Positions 28,929 through 38,210 of a DNA stretch of 45,083 bases are shown in pieces; position 1 is the first letter of the stretch, and each line of letters opens with the position of its first letter. The notes below the pieces were generated by a model, which saw only the letters and a list, made by a program, of their open reading frames with translations, was not told where the DNA came from and did no database searches. This stretch comes from Spirochaetia bacterium UBA5763 (GTDB lineage: Bacteria; Spirochaetota; UBA4802; UBA5550). Made by a program: the position numbers and the translations under genes. The stretch spans positions 1 to 45,083 of the forward strand of contig DIEX01000003.1 in NCBI GenBank assembly GCA_002418835.1. Direction: 5' to 3'.

Positions 28929-30938
28929 ATGAAAAAATTTAAAGTTGTATCGCCATATAAACCCTCAACAGATCAGTTCAGGGCTATTCAGGGGCTCGTG
29001 GAGGGCCTTAATGAGGGGAAGAAATTCCAGACACTCCTTGGAGTAACAGGCTCAGGGAAGACCTTCAGCATGGCAAAAGTCATTGAGGCTGTAAATAAAC
29101 CGGCACTTGTGCTTACTCATAATAAAACTCTTGCTGCACAGCTTTTCCGGGAATTCAAGGAGTTCTTTCCGGAGAACGCTGTTGAGTATTTTGTCTCTTA
29201 CTATGATTATTATCAGCCCGAGGCCTACGTTGTATCATCCGATCTATATATAGAAAAAGATTCATCAATAAATGATGAAATAGACAGGCTGCGGCTCAAG
29301 GCGTCATCCTCTCTGCTGGAGCGCCGTGATGTTGTTGTGGTCTCTTCTGTGTCATGCATATACGGTTTGGGACGCCCTGAGAATTTTGAGAAGGCACACC
29401 TTGTCTTAAAAACAGGGCAGGATTTCGGGCGCGATGTTCTCCTCCGCAAGCTTGTAGCTGTTCATTACGAGAGGAACGACATTGCATTCACACGCGGCAT
29501 GTTCAGGGTGAAGGGTGACATAGTTGATATCTACCCCGCTTATCTGAAGCAGGAGGCTTTCAGGATAGAGTTCTTCGGAGATGAGATTGAGCGTATAACA
29601 GTATTCAACCCTGTGAGTGGAGAGGTGAAAGGTGAGACCGATATGTGCGCCATATTCCCTGCCAAGCACTTCATCTCAGATCCTGAGGATATGCAGGAGA
29701 CAGTTAAACTCATTGAGGCGGAGCTTGAGTCACGCCTTGCTGTTTTCCGTAAAGAGGGGAAGCTCCTTGAAGCGCAGAGGCTTGAGAGCCGCACAAAGTA
29801 TGACATTGAGATGATGATTGAAACAGGTTACTGCAGCGGCATAGAGAACTACTCCCGCATAATAGACAGGCGTAAACAGGGGGAGCGGCCTTCCTGTCTC
29901 CTCGATTATTTCAAGGGGGACTATCTTCTCCTTGTGGATGAATCACACGTTACACTACCTCAGGTGAGAGGGATGTATGAGGGGGACAGGTCGCGTAAGG
30001 AGAACCTTGTGAATTACGGGTTCCGTCTCCCCTCCGCACTGGACAACAGACCTCTTGTATTCAAAGAGTTTGAAGAGATAATAAACCAGTCGATTTTTGT
30101 GTCCGCAACTCCTGCAGATTATGAAATGGAGCATTCTGAAAATATAGTTGAGCAGGTGATCCGTCCCACGGGACTTCTTGATCCGGAGATAGAAGTCCGT
30201 CCCGCTTTAAATCAGGTGGATAATCTCATCGGTGAAGTTAATAAACGGGCAGAGGCTGGTGAACGGGTTCTTGTAACAACACTCACCAAGAAGATGGCGG
30301 AGGATCTTGCAACATATTTTGATGAAGTAGGTATACGGGCAAAGTATCTCCATTCGGAGATAGATACAATTGAACGGGTGGAGATTATCCGCGATCTCAG
30401 GAAAGGGGAGTTCGACTGTTTGATAGGGATCAACCTCCTGCGGGAGGGGCTTGATATTCCTGAAGTATCACTTGTGGCAATACTCGATGCGGACAAGGAG
30501 GGTTTCCTGCGGTCAAAGAGATCCTTGATACAGACAGCGGGGAGGGCAGCTCGTAACCTTAATGGAAGGGTTATAATGTATGCTGATAAAATTACAGATT
30601 CGATGCAGGCTGCTATTGATGAAACAAACCGGCGGCGTAAAATTCAGCATGAATATAATGTTGCGAATAATATCAAACCTGAATCGATTAAAAAAGATAT
30701 CATCGACATGATTGAGCGTGAGTATATAAAGGAAAACAGCTATCTTGAATATGTTGCTGAATCAGGGACATCCTACAGGAGCAACAGCATACCGGATCTT
30801 GAAGCGCATAAAGAGAAACTCCGCGAGGGCATGCTTGAGGCTGCGGACAATCTTGAATTTGAAAAAGCAGCAGCGCTTCGGGATCAGATGATCGATATTG
30901 AAAGAAAGATTGACGTATTGAAAAAGAAAAGGAAATAA
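28929..30938 (+). CDS. uvrB: excinuclease ABC subunit B
   Basis: A 669-residue protein of normal UvrB length. Walker A is GVTGSGKT (residues 38-45), the damage-binding hairpin is YYDYYQPEAYV, DESHVTLPQ carries the Walker B region, and helicase motifs V-VI are REGLDIPEV and QTAGRAARN. The C-terminal UVR domain (LREGMLEAADNLEFEKAAALRDQ) contacts UvrC. UvrB verifies damage in nucleotide-excision repair. AGGA is ahead of the ATG at 28929; the frame begins upstream at 28869. UvrA and UvrC are not in the window. It lies 1.6 kb from nfo, another repair gene, but on its own transcript. Confidence 0.98.
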   Translation: MKKFKVVSPYKPSTDQFRAIQGLVEGLNEGKKFQTLLGVTGSGKTFSMAKVIEAVNKPALVLTHNKTLAAQLFREFKEFFPENAVEYFVSYYDYYQPEAYVVSSDLYIEKDSSINDEIDRLRLKASSSLLERRDVVVVSSVSCIYGLGRPENFEKAHLVLKTGQDFGRDVLLRKLVAVHYERNDIAFTRGMFRVKGDIVDIYPAYLKQEAFRIEFFGDEIERITVFNPVSGEVKGETDMCAIFPAKHFISDPEDMQETVKLIEAELESRLAVFRKEGKLLEAQRLESRTKYDIEMMIETGYCSGIENYSRIIDRRKQGERPSCLLDYFKGDYLLLVDESHVTLPQVRGMYEGDRSRKENLVNYGFRLPSALDNRPLVFKEFEEIINQSIFVSATPADYEMEHSENIVEQVIRPTGLLDPEIEVRPALNQVDNLIGEVNKRAEAGERVLVTTLTKKMAEDLATYFDEVGIRAKYLHSEIDTIERVEIIRDLRKGEFDCLIGINLLREGLDIPEVSLVAILDADKEGFLRSKRSLIQTAGRAARNLNGRVIMYADKITDSMQAAIDETNRRRKIQHEYNVANNIKPESIKKDIIDMIEREYIKENSYLEYVAESGTSYRSNSIPDLEAHKEKLREGMLEAADNLEFEKAAALRDQMIDIERKIDVLKKKRK

Positions 30939-30944
30939 AAAATC

Positions 30945-31012
30945 ACCACGGAGGCACGGAGTTCACGGAGAAGTATAAAATAAAAACTCTGTGTCCTCCG
31001 TGTCTCCGTGGT
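30945..31012. repeat. long inverted repeat, ACCACGGAG type
   Basis: A 26-base left arm beginning ACCACGGAGGCACGGAG matches the reverse complement of the right arm ending TGTCTCCGTGGT at 22 of 26 positions; the 16-base centre is AT-rich. This is a widespread class of dispersed intergenic repeats (CACCACGGAGGCACGGAG ... CTCCGTGTCTCCGTGGTG). It separates uvrB from the cyclophilin gene and could fold in the transcript. Confidence 0.75.
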
Positions 31013-31038
31013 AAAGAAATTTAAGGAGTTTATATATT

Positions 31039-31602
31039 ATGAAAAGATTTATATTGGTAATGATATTTCTATTGTCAGGAGCAGGGCTCTTTGCGGCACA
31101 GAATCCTGTTGTTGTGATGAAAACATCTGTGGGAGTAGTGGAGATTGAGCTATATCCTGATAAAGCTCCTGTTACTGTGGCAAATTTTCTCTCTTATGTT
31201 GATAAGGGCTTTTACAACGGGACAATATTTCACAGGGTAATAGGGAACTTCATGATACAGGGTGGAGGATTTACTCCAGGTATGCAGCAGAAAGCCGCAT
31301 TACCCCCTATAAAAAATGAAGCGGATAACAGGATATCCAACAGCCGCGGTACAATAGTTATGGCGCGCACTCAGGATGTTCATAGCGCCACATCTCAGTT
31401 TTTCATCAATGTTGTGGATAATACATTTCTTGATTATAAGTCATCAACTCCTGCCGGTTACGGTTACTGTGTATTCGGTAAAGTTATTAAAGGGATGGAT
31501 GTGGTTGACAGGATCAAATCTGTTCAGACCGGCAGCAGGGGCTATTTTCAGGATGTCCCTGTGACTGATGTTGTGATTCAGTCAATTCAGAAAAAGAAAT
31601 AG
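31039..31602 (+). CDS. exported cyclophilin-type peptidyl-prolyl isomerase
   Basis: A 187-residue protein. The N-terminal MKRFILVMIFLLSGAGLFAA is a signal peptide. The cyclophilin domain follows, with FLSYVDKGFYNGTIFHRVI, FMIQGGGF (catalytic Arg in FHRV and Gln in IQGG) and TSQFFINVVDNTFLDY. It should catalyse proline isomerisation during folding of periplasmic proteins. AAGGAG precedes the ATG. A strong hairpin follows at 31652-31690. Given the number of exported proteins encoded further right, a folding role for these is plausible but not shown. Confidence 0.95.
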   Translation: MKRFILVMIFLLSGAGLFAAQNPVVVMKTSVGVVEIELYPDKAPVTVANFLSYVDKGFYNGTIFHRVIGNFMIQGGGFTPGMQQKAALPPIKNEADNRISNSRGTIVMARTQDVHSATSQFFINVVDNTFLDYKSSTPAGYGYCVFGKVIKGMDVVDRIKSVQTGSRGYFQDVPVTDVVIQSIQKKK

Positions 31603-31651
31603 AAAACTGATTTGTATTCCCCGCACATATCAGCAGAAAGGGATTAATAAA

Positions 31652-31690
31652 AAACGGGATGTTTTCCGGCGAAGGAGAAGCATCCCGTTT
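31652..31690. terminator. bidirectional terminator between convergent genes
   Basis: AAACGGGATG (31652-31661) pairs perfectly with CATCCCGTTT (31681-31690). On the minus strand the stem is followed by a T-rich run, serving the lectin-like gene; on the plus strand it can end the cyclophilin transcript, with fewer T residues. Confidence 0.75.
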
Positions 31691-31729
31691 CTGCTATCTA
31701 TGTTTTTAAAATTAAAGTGTACTTATCAG

Positions 31730-32707
31730 CTATTTAATCTTCCCTGCAATAGTTGTAATGTAACCCTTTGCAACCAGGTCTTTTTCACTGTTTCCAACGG
31801 CATTAATCTGTTCTACGAATTTGCCCTGAAGAAGTCTCTCCGCGAAATTACTCGCCGGTTTTATGTTTGCCTCAGACATTGCCTTGAACATGCTTCTTCT
31901 TGCTTCAGTATCCTTATTGCGCCCTACAGCTTTTACAATATTAAGAAGCGCAGCCCACTGGTTTGATGTTTCCTTATCGTTTAAATATGTCTGCAGCTCA
32001 CCATTAGCATTTTCACTGTTGAATTTTGCACCGTCAGCATATTCAAAGTACTGGGTACCCGGCTCTTTAGATGCAATCGCAGTGGCAAGTGTACCTTTAT
32101 AGGAAGAGGTATTGGTTGTCGTTGAAACAGGTATAAAGGATTTATTTGTTGCAATATCAAATAATACCCACTCGGTATGCGGGCCGTTCTGGTTAGGCCT
32201 CAGGACAAGCTTAGTCCCGTTTTTTGCTGTGTTTGCTTCAAGGCATACTATCAGATTGGGAGTATAGAATATCTTCCATCTGCCGTTTCCAAGGTGCTTC
32301 AGTTCAAAGTGATCAGCTCTTGTGCGCGCTTCAATCGCACCAGTTCCGTCAATGGCATTTACTCCCCAGGAACTGTTACGCCCGACATAGATAAAATATC
32401 TCCCTGCTGCTGATCCCTGTGCTGCGTTAAACCTGAAAACCCTGTCTTCCGGATCTCTCTTCTCTCTCTCCCAGACCTGCATCGACATCCATTTAGATCC
32501 TTTTAAATTCCCGTCAGTTTTGTTTGGAGCTCCCGGTATATCCCATAGTCCAGTTGGAGATTTGCCGACTTCCATTGAAGACTGGATCATAAAAACCCTG
32601 TTCCCGAAACCGTACTGGTCAACGGCCTGTTGCGCAAAACTATCTGCTGTTGCAAAAATAAACACTGCTGCTGCCGCAATAAGTGTTCTGAAAATTTTCT
32701 GACTCAT
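31730..32707 (-). CDS. exported lectin-like protein, companion of the papain-type protease
   Basis: A 325-residue protein. It begins with a signal peptide (IFRTLIAAAAVFIFATADSFA). Residues ~25-190 form a beta-trefoil-like region with GLWDIPGAPNK, then MQVWERE, GNGRWKIF and NGTKLVLRPNQNGPHTEWVLF. The same WD-x-PG and GNG-x-W motifs occur three times in the upstream protease, so the two share a domain. The C-terminal ~130 residues are helical and have no recognised family. GAGG precedes the ATG. It follows the protease by 37 bases in the same direction, so the two are probably cotranscribed and may bind the same polysaccharide. Confidence 0.78.
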   Translation of the reverse strand: MSQKIFRTLIAAAAVFIFATADSFAQQAVDQYGFGNRVFMIQSSMEVGKSPTGLWDIPGAPNKTDGNLKGSKWMSMQVWEREKRDPEDRVFRFNAAQGSAAGRYFIYVGRNSSWGVNAIDGTGAIEARTRADHFELKHLGNGRWKIFYTPNLIVCLEANTAKNGTKLVLRPNQNGPHTEWVLFDIATNKSFIPVSTTTNTSSYKGTLATAIASKEPGTQYFEYADGAKFNSENANGELQTYLNDKETSNQWAALLNIVKAVGRNKDTEARRSMFKAMSEANIKPASNFAERLLQGKFVEQINAVGNSEKDLVAKGYITTIAGKIK

Positions 32708-32744
32708 GCTAACCTCTTATATCTTTTGAATTTATAAGCAATTA

Positions 32745-35279
32745 TTAATCGATCCTTATCCATGCGACCATATTGCCGATGTTCGCGCATCCGTACTGAA
32801 CCCAGACATAACCGTCCTCTCCCCACTGCTCGCTCCAGGAGTTCCTGACAAGCCAGGCGCCTTTACTGTCATCCCATCCCACAATAACAATGGCATGGTT
32901 GGTGTCCATTGGCCCGGTTACCGGGACTTTTTCGTCATATACTCCGCCGCCGTAAGCCTGAAAAAGATTTGTGACCTTGAGGCTTGAGTAAACAGGGCCG
33001 TATTTGCATATAGCCTCTTTTATCTCTTTAACTGAAGAGGGTTTATAGCTGACATACCCCTGTTTTCTGACCTTATACGGCATATCCGCGTTTTTCTTTG
33101 AGCAGGAGGTGTTTATTCCCTGGTACGGGAACTGTGATTCGAGGGCGGCTCCGCTTGTCACAAGTGTTCTGAAGAGGAAGGGGACATTCCCGCCGCTGCA
33201 GCTTCCGCAGTCAGCTTTGACGTTGGCAGCTGTAACACCTTCAAGGCAGTCAACAACATACTGTTCGGAGAGGTCCAGCTCCTTCCCGTGCATGATCTTG
33301 TAAACGCTTTCATAAACTGCCATCCCGGAGAATGCCCAGCAGCTTCCGCACTGCTGTTGGTTTTTTACAGGTGTCATCATTTTCATATCACGCCAGTTAA
33401 ATGCCTTCATATCTGCGGATCGTTTTATTGTTGCAGGGAGTGATGACGGAGCCTTGTCGTCCTTCATGTAAACAGCATCTCTCGGATCCGGCTGTACATC
33501 AAAGGAGCCGGTTATCTCCTTTATGGTTTTGTTGATAACAGATGTTGCTTTAACTCTGAACTTGTATCCCTTCTTTTTAATCTCATCGTTGAGGTTATTG
33601 AGTTTTTTATTGATCTCTTCAGTCCTCTTCTGTACAAGCTCCTCTGTGCTCTTTTTCTCTTCATATTTTGAAATAATAATGAATTCCCATTCAGAAGAGG
33701 GATTTTTGTCAGCAGACATTACGAGCTTTGAACCGTTCTGTGAGGGGTTTCCGAAAGCAGTGAGATACCTGTTGTCGGACCTGGAAACAAAGGTGAAACG
33801 GTTTTTCCCTATGTTATTGATCTTCCAGTGGTATGAAGTGTCAGTATTGAGAGAAGCGGTTTTGTTCTGCTCAACGCTGTCTCCATTTGAATCTATAAAA
33901 TACCACTCCATCCATGGACCATCGTGGTCACCCCATGTGTGAACATTCGCGCCGTTCGCGTAACTCCTTGGTGTACTTATAACTCTCCCCCAGCTGGTGA
34001 AAATTTTCCATTTTCCGTTACCGAGAAACTGCAGGCGGAACTTCTGTGAAGCGGAGTTATTTGGGCTCCAGATATGCATGTTAACGCCGTCTCCATTATT
34101 CCCACCTGAAACATCTACATAGCCGCCGTTTTGTGAAACTATGTAATACATCCCGTTGCCGGCAGACACAAATTTAAACTGTTGGTCAACGTCGAAATCC
34201 CTGCTGTATAAAGCGAGATTGTCCCCCTGCTTATACTTTGACGGATGACCCGGCTGATCCCAGAATCCCTGGTCACCGTAATATCCTGCCTGTACTGACT
34301 TTATGTAAATATTTCCCGAGGGGACTGTCCCCTGAACTTTGTCCGGGCTGACAAGCGCGTTGTTGCGGACATAATAGCCGGTACCTGATTCGATTATGTA
34401 GTAGCCGATATCCTCAATTTTACCTGATCTCTCCCAGAGAGGCAGAAACTTGTATTTTCTGTCTATATCAGGATTTTTCTGAAATTTGTACGCAATTTCC
34501 CAGAGCTGCAGGGCTTTACCCGCTCCCCTGGTGAAGTCGCCGTCACCGGGAATATCCCAGAAGTTCCCCATATCGCTGCTGTCTTTTTTAAACGGAGTTC
34601 TGATCGCTGTCCATCTCTCTGTATCAGGTATATCGTGTTCAGCCCAGTCATAGATGTACCTGTCCCATCCACCTGCAACCTCAACTTTATTCACAACCGA
34701 TGCTCCGGCACCGTAGAGTATACCTGCATTCCCTGCCTCGATGAATTTCCACTGACATGCAGGCCTGTCGTTATCATCCCACGGCACAACATATGTCCCG
34801 TTTGCGTCGGAGTCATTATTCGCACAGAGGATCTTCTTTCCTCCGCCACGGTTTATATATATCTTGTACTTCCCTCCGCCAATCTCTTTGAACTTGAACT
34901 GCTGGTTTGAGTTGTCTGTGAGCTTCCAGTTCCAGATATGAACCTTTGAGCCGTTTTTAAGCTTATTATCAGAAACATCCACTGCTCCGCGGAAAGCCCT
35001 GCCGAATGCCGCATTTTTGGGAGCGATGTAGTTCCATCCGTTACCAGCGGGAGTTATCATATACTTGCGGTCATCTCCCTTATCAAATGCCCAGAGCTGG
35101 AGCCGTTCACCTTTTTTAAAGCCACCCCCGCCGGGGAGGTCCCAGAAACCCCTGTTCTCATCACCGGAGAGAACAGATTTTATATGGTAATATTTATCCC
35201 TGTCTATTGAAGTTGCAATACCTGTAAAAAATGTTAAAAAAATGCATAAAGCAATAAGTAATCTTGCAATACTTTTCAT
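32745..35279 (-). CDS. secreted papain-family (C1A) cysteine protease with N-terminal lectin-like repeats
   Basis: An 844-residue protein. A signal peptide (residues 1-24) is followed by three related modules with WD-x-PG (46-50, 241-245, 340-344), each with LQLW/LALY and GNG-x-W/Y, resembling ricin-type beta-trefoils. A fourth, partial module occupies about 482-535 and a coiled-coil linker about 540-572. The C-terminal domain (about 625-844) is papain-like: Q641 and catalytic C647 in CGSCWAFS, H795 in TNHAIVIVGWDD and N813 in WLVRNSW. Several cysteines could form disulfides. It is likely secreted to degrade proteins while anchored to a carbohydrate. GAGGAG precedes the ATG. Papain-type enzymes are uncommon in bacteria. 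Confidence 0.92.
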   Translation of the reverse strand: MKSIARLLIALCIFLTFFTGIATSIDRDKYYHIKSVLSGDENRGFWDLPGGGGFKKGERLQLWAFDKGDDRKYMITPAGNGWNYIAPKNAAFGRAFRGAVDVSDNKLKNGSKVHIWNWKLTDNSNQQFKFKEIGGGKYKIYINRGGGKKILCANNDSDANGTYVVPWDDNDRPACQWKFIEAGNAGILYGAGASVVNKVEVAGGWDRYIYDWAEHDIPDTERWTAIRTPFKKDSSDMGNFWDIPGDGDFTRGAGKALQLWEIAYKFQKNPDIDRKYKFLPLWERSGKIEDIGYYIIESGTGYYVRNNALVSPDKVQGTVPSGNIYIKSVQAGYYGDQGFWDQPGHPSKYKQGDNLALYSRDFDVDQQFKFVSAGNGMYYIVSQNGGYVDVSGGNNGDGVNMHIWSPNNSASQKFRLQFLGNGKWKIFTSWGRVISTPRSYANGANVHTWGDHDGPWMEWYFIDSNGDSVEQNKTASLNTDTSYHWKINNIGKNRFTFVSRSDNRYLTAFGNPSQNGSKLVMSADKNPSSEWEFIIISKYEEKKSTEELVQKRTEEINKKLNNLNDEIKKKGYKFRVKATSVINKTIKEITGSFDVQPDPRDAVYMKDDKAPSSLPATIKRSADMKAFNWRDMKMMTPVKNQQQCGSCWAFSGMAVYESVYKIMHGKELDLSEQYVVDCLEGVTAANVKADCGSCSGGNVPFLFRTLVTSGAALESQFPYQGINTSCSKKNADMPYKVRKQGYVSYKPSSVKEIKEAICKYGPVYSSLKVTNLFQAYGGGVYDEKVPVTGPMDTNHAIVIVGWDDSKGAWLVRNSWSEQWGEDGYVWVQYGCANIGNMVAWIRID

Positions 35280-35792
35280 GCTGTACTCCTCAATTCATGA
35301 TTTGTAATTTGATAGACACCTGTGTTTTCTCTATAGTCTTAATCGCTCGAAGAGAAACAGTGTCCGACTGAAAATCGGGTAGGGAAATAATTTTAATCTA
35401 GTCATAATAAATAAAGACTAATGAAAAGCCTTAAATTTTATATTATAAAAAAGCCCGTGCGTGTGAAATTAAATCAAGTTTTTTTTAAAGTGACAGTATG
35501 AATATTCTGTTAAGTTTTTCATTATGTTGTATTAAAGAGCAATTTATTCTTATAATAAAGCTATTGCTTCCTCATAAACATTGTTATTGAGTGTCGTTGT
35601 ATCATCCGGTTAAGAATTTCAGTGCCGGGGGATCAGGATTAGATCGTCAGATTTGCTGCAAATCTGATATTTTAAAATGAGATTACGGGGTGAAGGTTTA
35701 ATATTCGGCTCAAATACTCCGTTAATCTATTGGTGTTGACAGTTATAAAAAAGTAATATAATCCTGATGATAAAATCGTGCGCGAGGGTATG
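35280..35792. other. long AT-rich intergenic region
   Basis: This 513-base stretch separates the divergent protease and lipoprotein genes. A 26-codon plus-strand frame in it has no ribosome site. Apart from the palindrome at 35647-35667 and presumed promoters I see no gene. The size is unusual for this window and suits complex regulation of the protease. Confidence 0.5.
35647..35667. promoter_or_regulatory. near-perfect 21-base palindrome
   Basis: TCAGATTTGC, one central T, then GCAAATCTGA. It is followed by TATTTTAAAA. It may be a protein-binding site or a terminator-like hairpin; no gene ends just before it, so an operator is somewhat more likely. Confidence 0.45.
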
Positions 35793-36191
35793 ATGAAAAA
35801 ATATTTATTCCTGCTTATGATGATCCTGTTATGTTCATCCTGCATCACAACACCTGAAGAGGCATATAACTCATTCAATGGCCATGCAAAAATAATATCA
35901 GTAAAAGCCTCGCAATACAATCCCACCGGTAAAAACGAATACGTTGATATCTTTTTTGATTTTATTCCGGATGATACGGCTGCCCCTTCCGGGTACAGGT
36001 ATAAAAACTTCCCCGATTCTTCAAGGCAGCTTTTTTATAATCATATGGGAAATCATCTGAAATCATGGGTTACGGCAAAAGGTATAAAACAGGGGAATCT
36101 CTATCGTGCAATCCGGCACGAAAAGAGAGGAAGTGCAGGAGGAGCGCCTGTCTATTTTGATGTGCTTATTGATCAGGGTGTGGTAAAATAA
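35793..36191 (+). CDS. small lipoprotein of unknown function
   Basis: A 132-residue protein. MKKYLFLLMMILLCSSC is a lipoprotein signal with an unusual lipobox (L-L-C-S-S-C, Cys at -3), of the relaxed kind seen in spirochaetes. The mature part is mixed alpha/beta (IISVKASQYNPTGKNEYVDI ... VYFDVLIDQGVVK). I recognise no family. GAGG suits the ATG at 35793 better than the ATG at 35790. It converges on the next gene with ten bases between stops. Confidence 0.75.
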   Translation: MKKYLFLLMMILLCSSCITTPEEAYNSFNGHAKIISVKASQYNPTGKNEYVDIFFDFIPDDTAAPSGYRYKNFPDSSRQLFYNHMGNHLKSWVTAKGIKQGNLYRAIRHEKRGSAGGAPVYFDVLIDQGVVK

Positions 36192-36201
36192 AACTCTCTT
36201 A

Positions 36202-36687
36202 TCAATCGGGCCTTGAGTTTTTCTTTATCTCTTCTTTTACAAGAATTCCATTCTTTATGGTCAGCAGGAGTTCCTCCTCGTAAACTGAAGCATATCCCGC
36301 ATTAATAAACTTCAGGAGTTTCCCCCTGGGTATACGGAGCACGCCGCTGTACCATGTTGCCTCAACAGGGAGAGGTTTTTTAAAAATTGAACTGACATCA
36401 AGGTCGGCAGGTTCCGCTGAACAATCCCCTGCCACAATTTTTATAAGGAAGAGCTTTCCGTTGTTGATCTCCCATGTGGCTATGTATCCCCTTCTGCTTG
36501 CGGTACATGCGTAACCGAAAAGTTTTGCCGGCCTGGGGTTACCCTCTGTAAATAATGATTCAAGTGGATCTGTAAAAAGAGAAAACTCTTTGCTGTTGTA
36601 AATTATCCGCTCGGGGCGCTGGCCTGTTGCGAAGAGTGTATTGCATAAAATAAGAACGGCTGTTAAGGTTAAAATTGTTTTTTTCAT
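36202..36687 (-). CDS. exported protein of unknown function
   Basis: A 161-residue protein with a signal peptide (MKKTILTLTAVLILCNTLFA). The mature part begins RPERIIYNSKEFSLFTDPLE and contains RRGYIATWEINNGKLFLIKI. This layout (peptide P-E-x-I-I-Y-N-G-K-E-Y, then W-x-G-Y-x-A-T-F/W-E-I) recurs in small uncharacterised proteins of several phyla, from memory, with no known function. Two cysteines (YACTAS, AGDCSAE) could be paired. GGGGGA precedes the ATG. It follows the repeat protein gene by 26 bases and is probably in the same operon. Confidence 0.72.
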   Translation of the reverse strand: MKKTILTLTAVLILCNTLFATGQRPERIIYNSKEFSLFTDPLESLFTEGNPRPAKLFGYACTASRRGYIATWEINNGKLFLIKIVAGDCSAEPADLDVSSIFKKPLPVEATWYSGVLRIPRGKLLKFINAGYASVYEEELLLTIKNGILVKEEIKKNSRPD

Positions 36688-36713
36688 ATTCGTCCCCCTT
36701 CTGTGAGAGCGGA

Positions 36714-38210
36714 TTATTTCCCGGGCATTGGGCTTAAAACTTCACCTTTATCATTGAGTTTAATTACTGAGCCGGCCCTGTATGTTACACCTCTGATCTT
36801 CGCAGGAGAGGCAAGCTTCCCCTCAATGAAAGAACCCTTTTCGTTAAAATCAACGTATCCCTGAATAGCAAGGTTCCCCGCCGCTGTTTTTAGCATTGTC
36901 TTCTTTTCAAGAGAGGCGAATTTCACATTGCCGTTATTATAAAATTCGACAAAGCCTTTCGCTGTCAGGTTCCCTGCCGGAGTTTTAATCACAACAGGGC
37001 TTTGTATCTCTGTTGATTTAAGTTTACCATCATTATGCATGTGAGTTGTTCCGAACACCTTGAGTTTTCCTGCGTGAGTATCGATAATGCGGGGTTCTGT
37101 TATGCTGAAATATGAAAGCTTTGAATCAGGGTAGAGCCCCAGGCTCTTACCGCTTTTATTTATAAATTCACCATAAGTTGTTTGAAGTTTGAGATTATTT
37201 TTCGGAGTAAACCACGCCAGTGATCTGCCGGGGTGTGTGCCGAAACCCTTTGTGATCACCAGCTTACCGAAAGGGGTTGATATCTCCGTATCTTCAGCAA
37301 GATCAAAAGTTGACCACATCACAGCATGGTCAAAATAAAATGAGTCCTTAACCCAGCACTCACCGAAGCTGAAAGAGATCTTATGTATGCCGTCACACCT
37401 GCCGCTGTCAACTTTTCCGTTCTCCGAAAACCTTACACTTCCGGTAAGCTTCATTTTTCCCCATAATGTATCCAGGACTTCAGGCGCGGTAAGGGTACAG
37501 TGAGAGACTCCCCCGTCAGGATGAAAAGTAAGTGCTGTTACTGTGAGCTTGCCCTGCGGTGTGTCAGCTTTCTGAGGTTTCTCAAGTTTACCGGAAATTA
37601 ATTTTCCATCAAGGTTATACATGATCTTTTCAGTGAATTTAAGCTTCCCGGCAGATGTTTTTATTTCGGCAGCTTCAGCGAGAGTAATATAGAACCGGTC
37701 ATCCCCCGCATTTCTTATTATACTTCCATTTACCTGAAGAACAGAACCGGAGGATTCAAGTTTTCTCTTCCCTGACATTGTAATGTCATACATATGCCCG
37801 AAACAGTCGAAGCTCATGGAGTCCTTCTTTTCAAGATATAGAAAACCTGCCGGAATCTTAATTGTGAAGTCACCGGCAAGTACAGCCTTTGAGATATAAG
37901 GCTTTGAGCCGTAAAGGTAAAACTGCACTTCCGCAGCAGAGATCTCTCCGGCCGGTGTTAAGATTTTCTCATCTGAGCTGAAACGGATTGTGTCGATTGT
38001 TCTGTCTGAATTGAACCGTATATATTTTAAATTTTTTTTACCCAGAGGGGTATTGAGTGAAACAGGGGAATTAAAATTGTACTCTCTGTACTCTTTCTGA
38101 GCTTTTTCTATGAGAGAGTCTTGAACATCAGTGCCATCAGGCAGCTTCTCTGCTGATGAGTCTTGCATCATTGCGAAAATTACCAGCAGGGTCATTGACA
38201 ATCGTTTCAT
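36714..38210 (-). CDS. exported beta-repeat protein (T-x2-G-K-L repeats)
   Basis: A 498-residue protein with signal peptide (MKRLSMTLLVIFAMM ... SSAEKL). The rest is built of about eleven irregular repeats of ~35-45 residues centred on T-P-x-G-K/N-L, for example TPAGEIS, TSAGKLKF, TPQGKLTV, TPFGKLVI, THAGKLKV, TPAGNLTA and TAAGNLAI. Each is followed by a strand with F-x3-G-x-V/L. This suggests a beta-solenoid or beta-meander structure as in surface proteins. I recognise no family, and no enzymatic motif. GGAG precedes the ATG. It begins an operon with the 161-residue exported protein. Confidence 0.75.
   Translation of the reverse strand: MKRLSMTLLVIFAMMQDSSAEKLPDGTDVQDSLIEKAQKEYREYNFNSPVSLNTPLGKKNLKYIRFNSDRTIDTIRFSSDEKILTPAGEISAAEVQFYLYGSKPYISKAVLAGDFTIKIPAGFLYLEKKDSMSFDCFGHMYDITMSGKRKLESSGSVLQVNGSIIRNAGDDRFYITLAEAAEIKTSAGKLKFTEKIMYNLDGKLISGKLEKPQKADTPQGKLTVTALTFHPDGGVSHCTLTAPEVLDTLWGKMKLTGSVRFSENGKVDSGRCDGIHKISFSFGECWVKDSFYFDHAVMWSTFDLAEDTEISTPFGKLVITKGFGTHPGRSLAWFTPKNNLKLQTTYGEFINKSGKSLGLYPDSKLSYFSITEPRIIDTHAGKLKVFGTTHMHNDGKLKSTEIQSPVVIKTPAGNLTAKGFVEFYNNGNVKFASLEKKTMLKTAAGNLAIQGYVDFNEKGSFIEGKLASPAKIRGVTYRAGSVIKLNDKGEVLSPMPGK

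Noticed and set aside
30945..31012. CRISPR repeat or transposon end
   Set aside because: Only one inverted pair is present, with no spacer array and no transposase; the sequence fits a common dispersed intergenic repeat.
35438..35520. 26-codon plus-strand frame beginning MKSLKF
   Set aside because: No ribosome site and no other signals in the AT-rich region.
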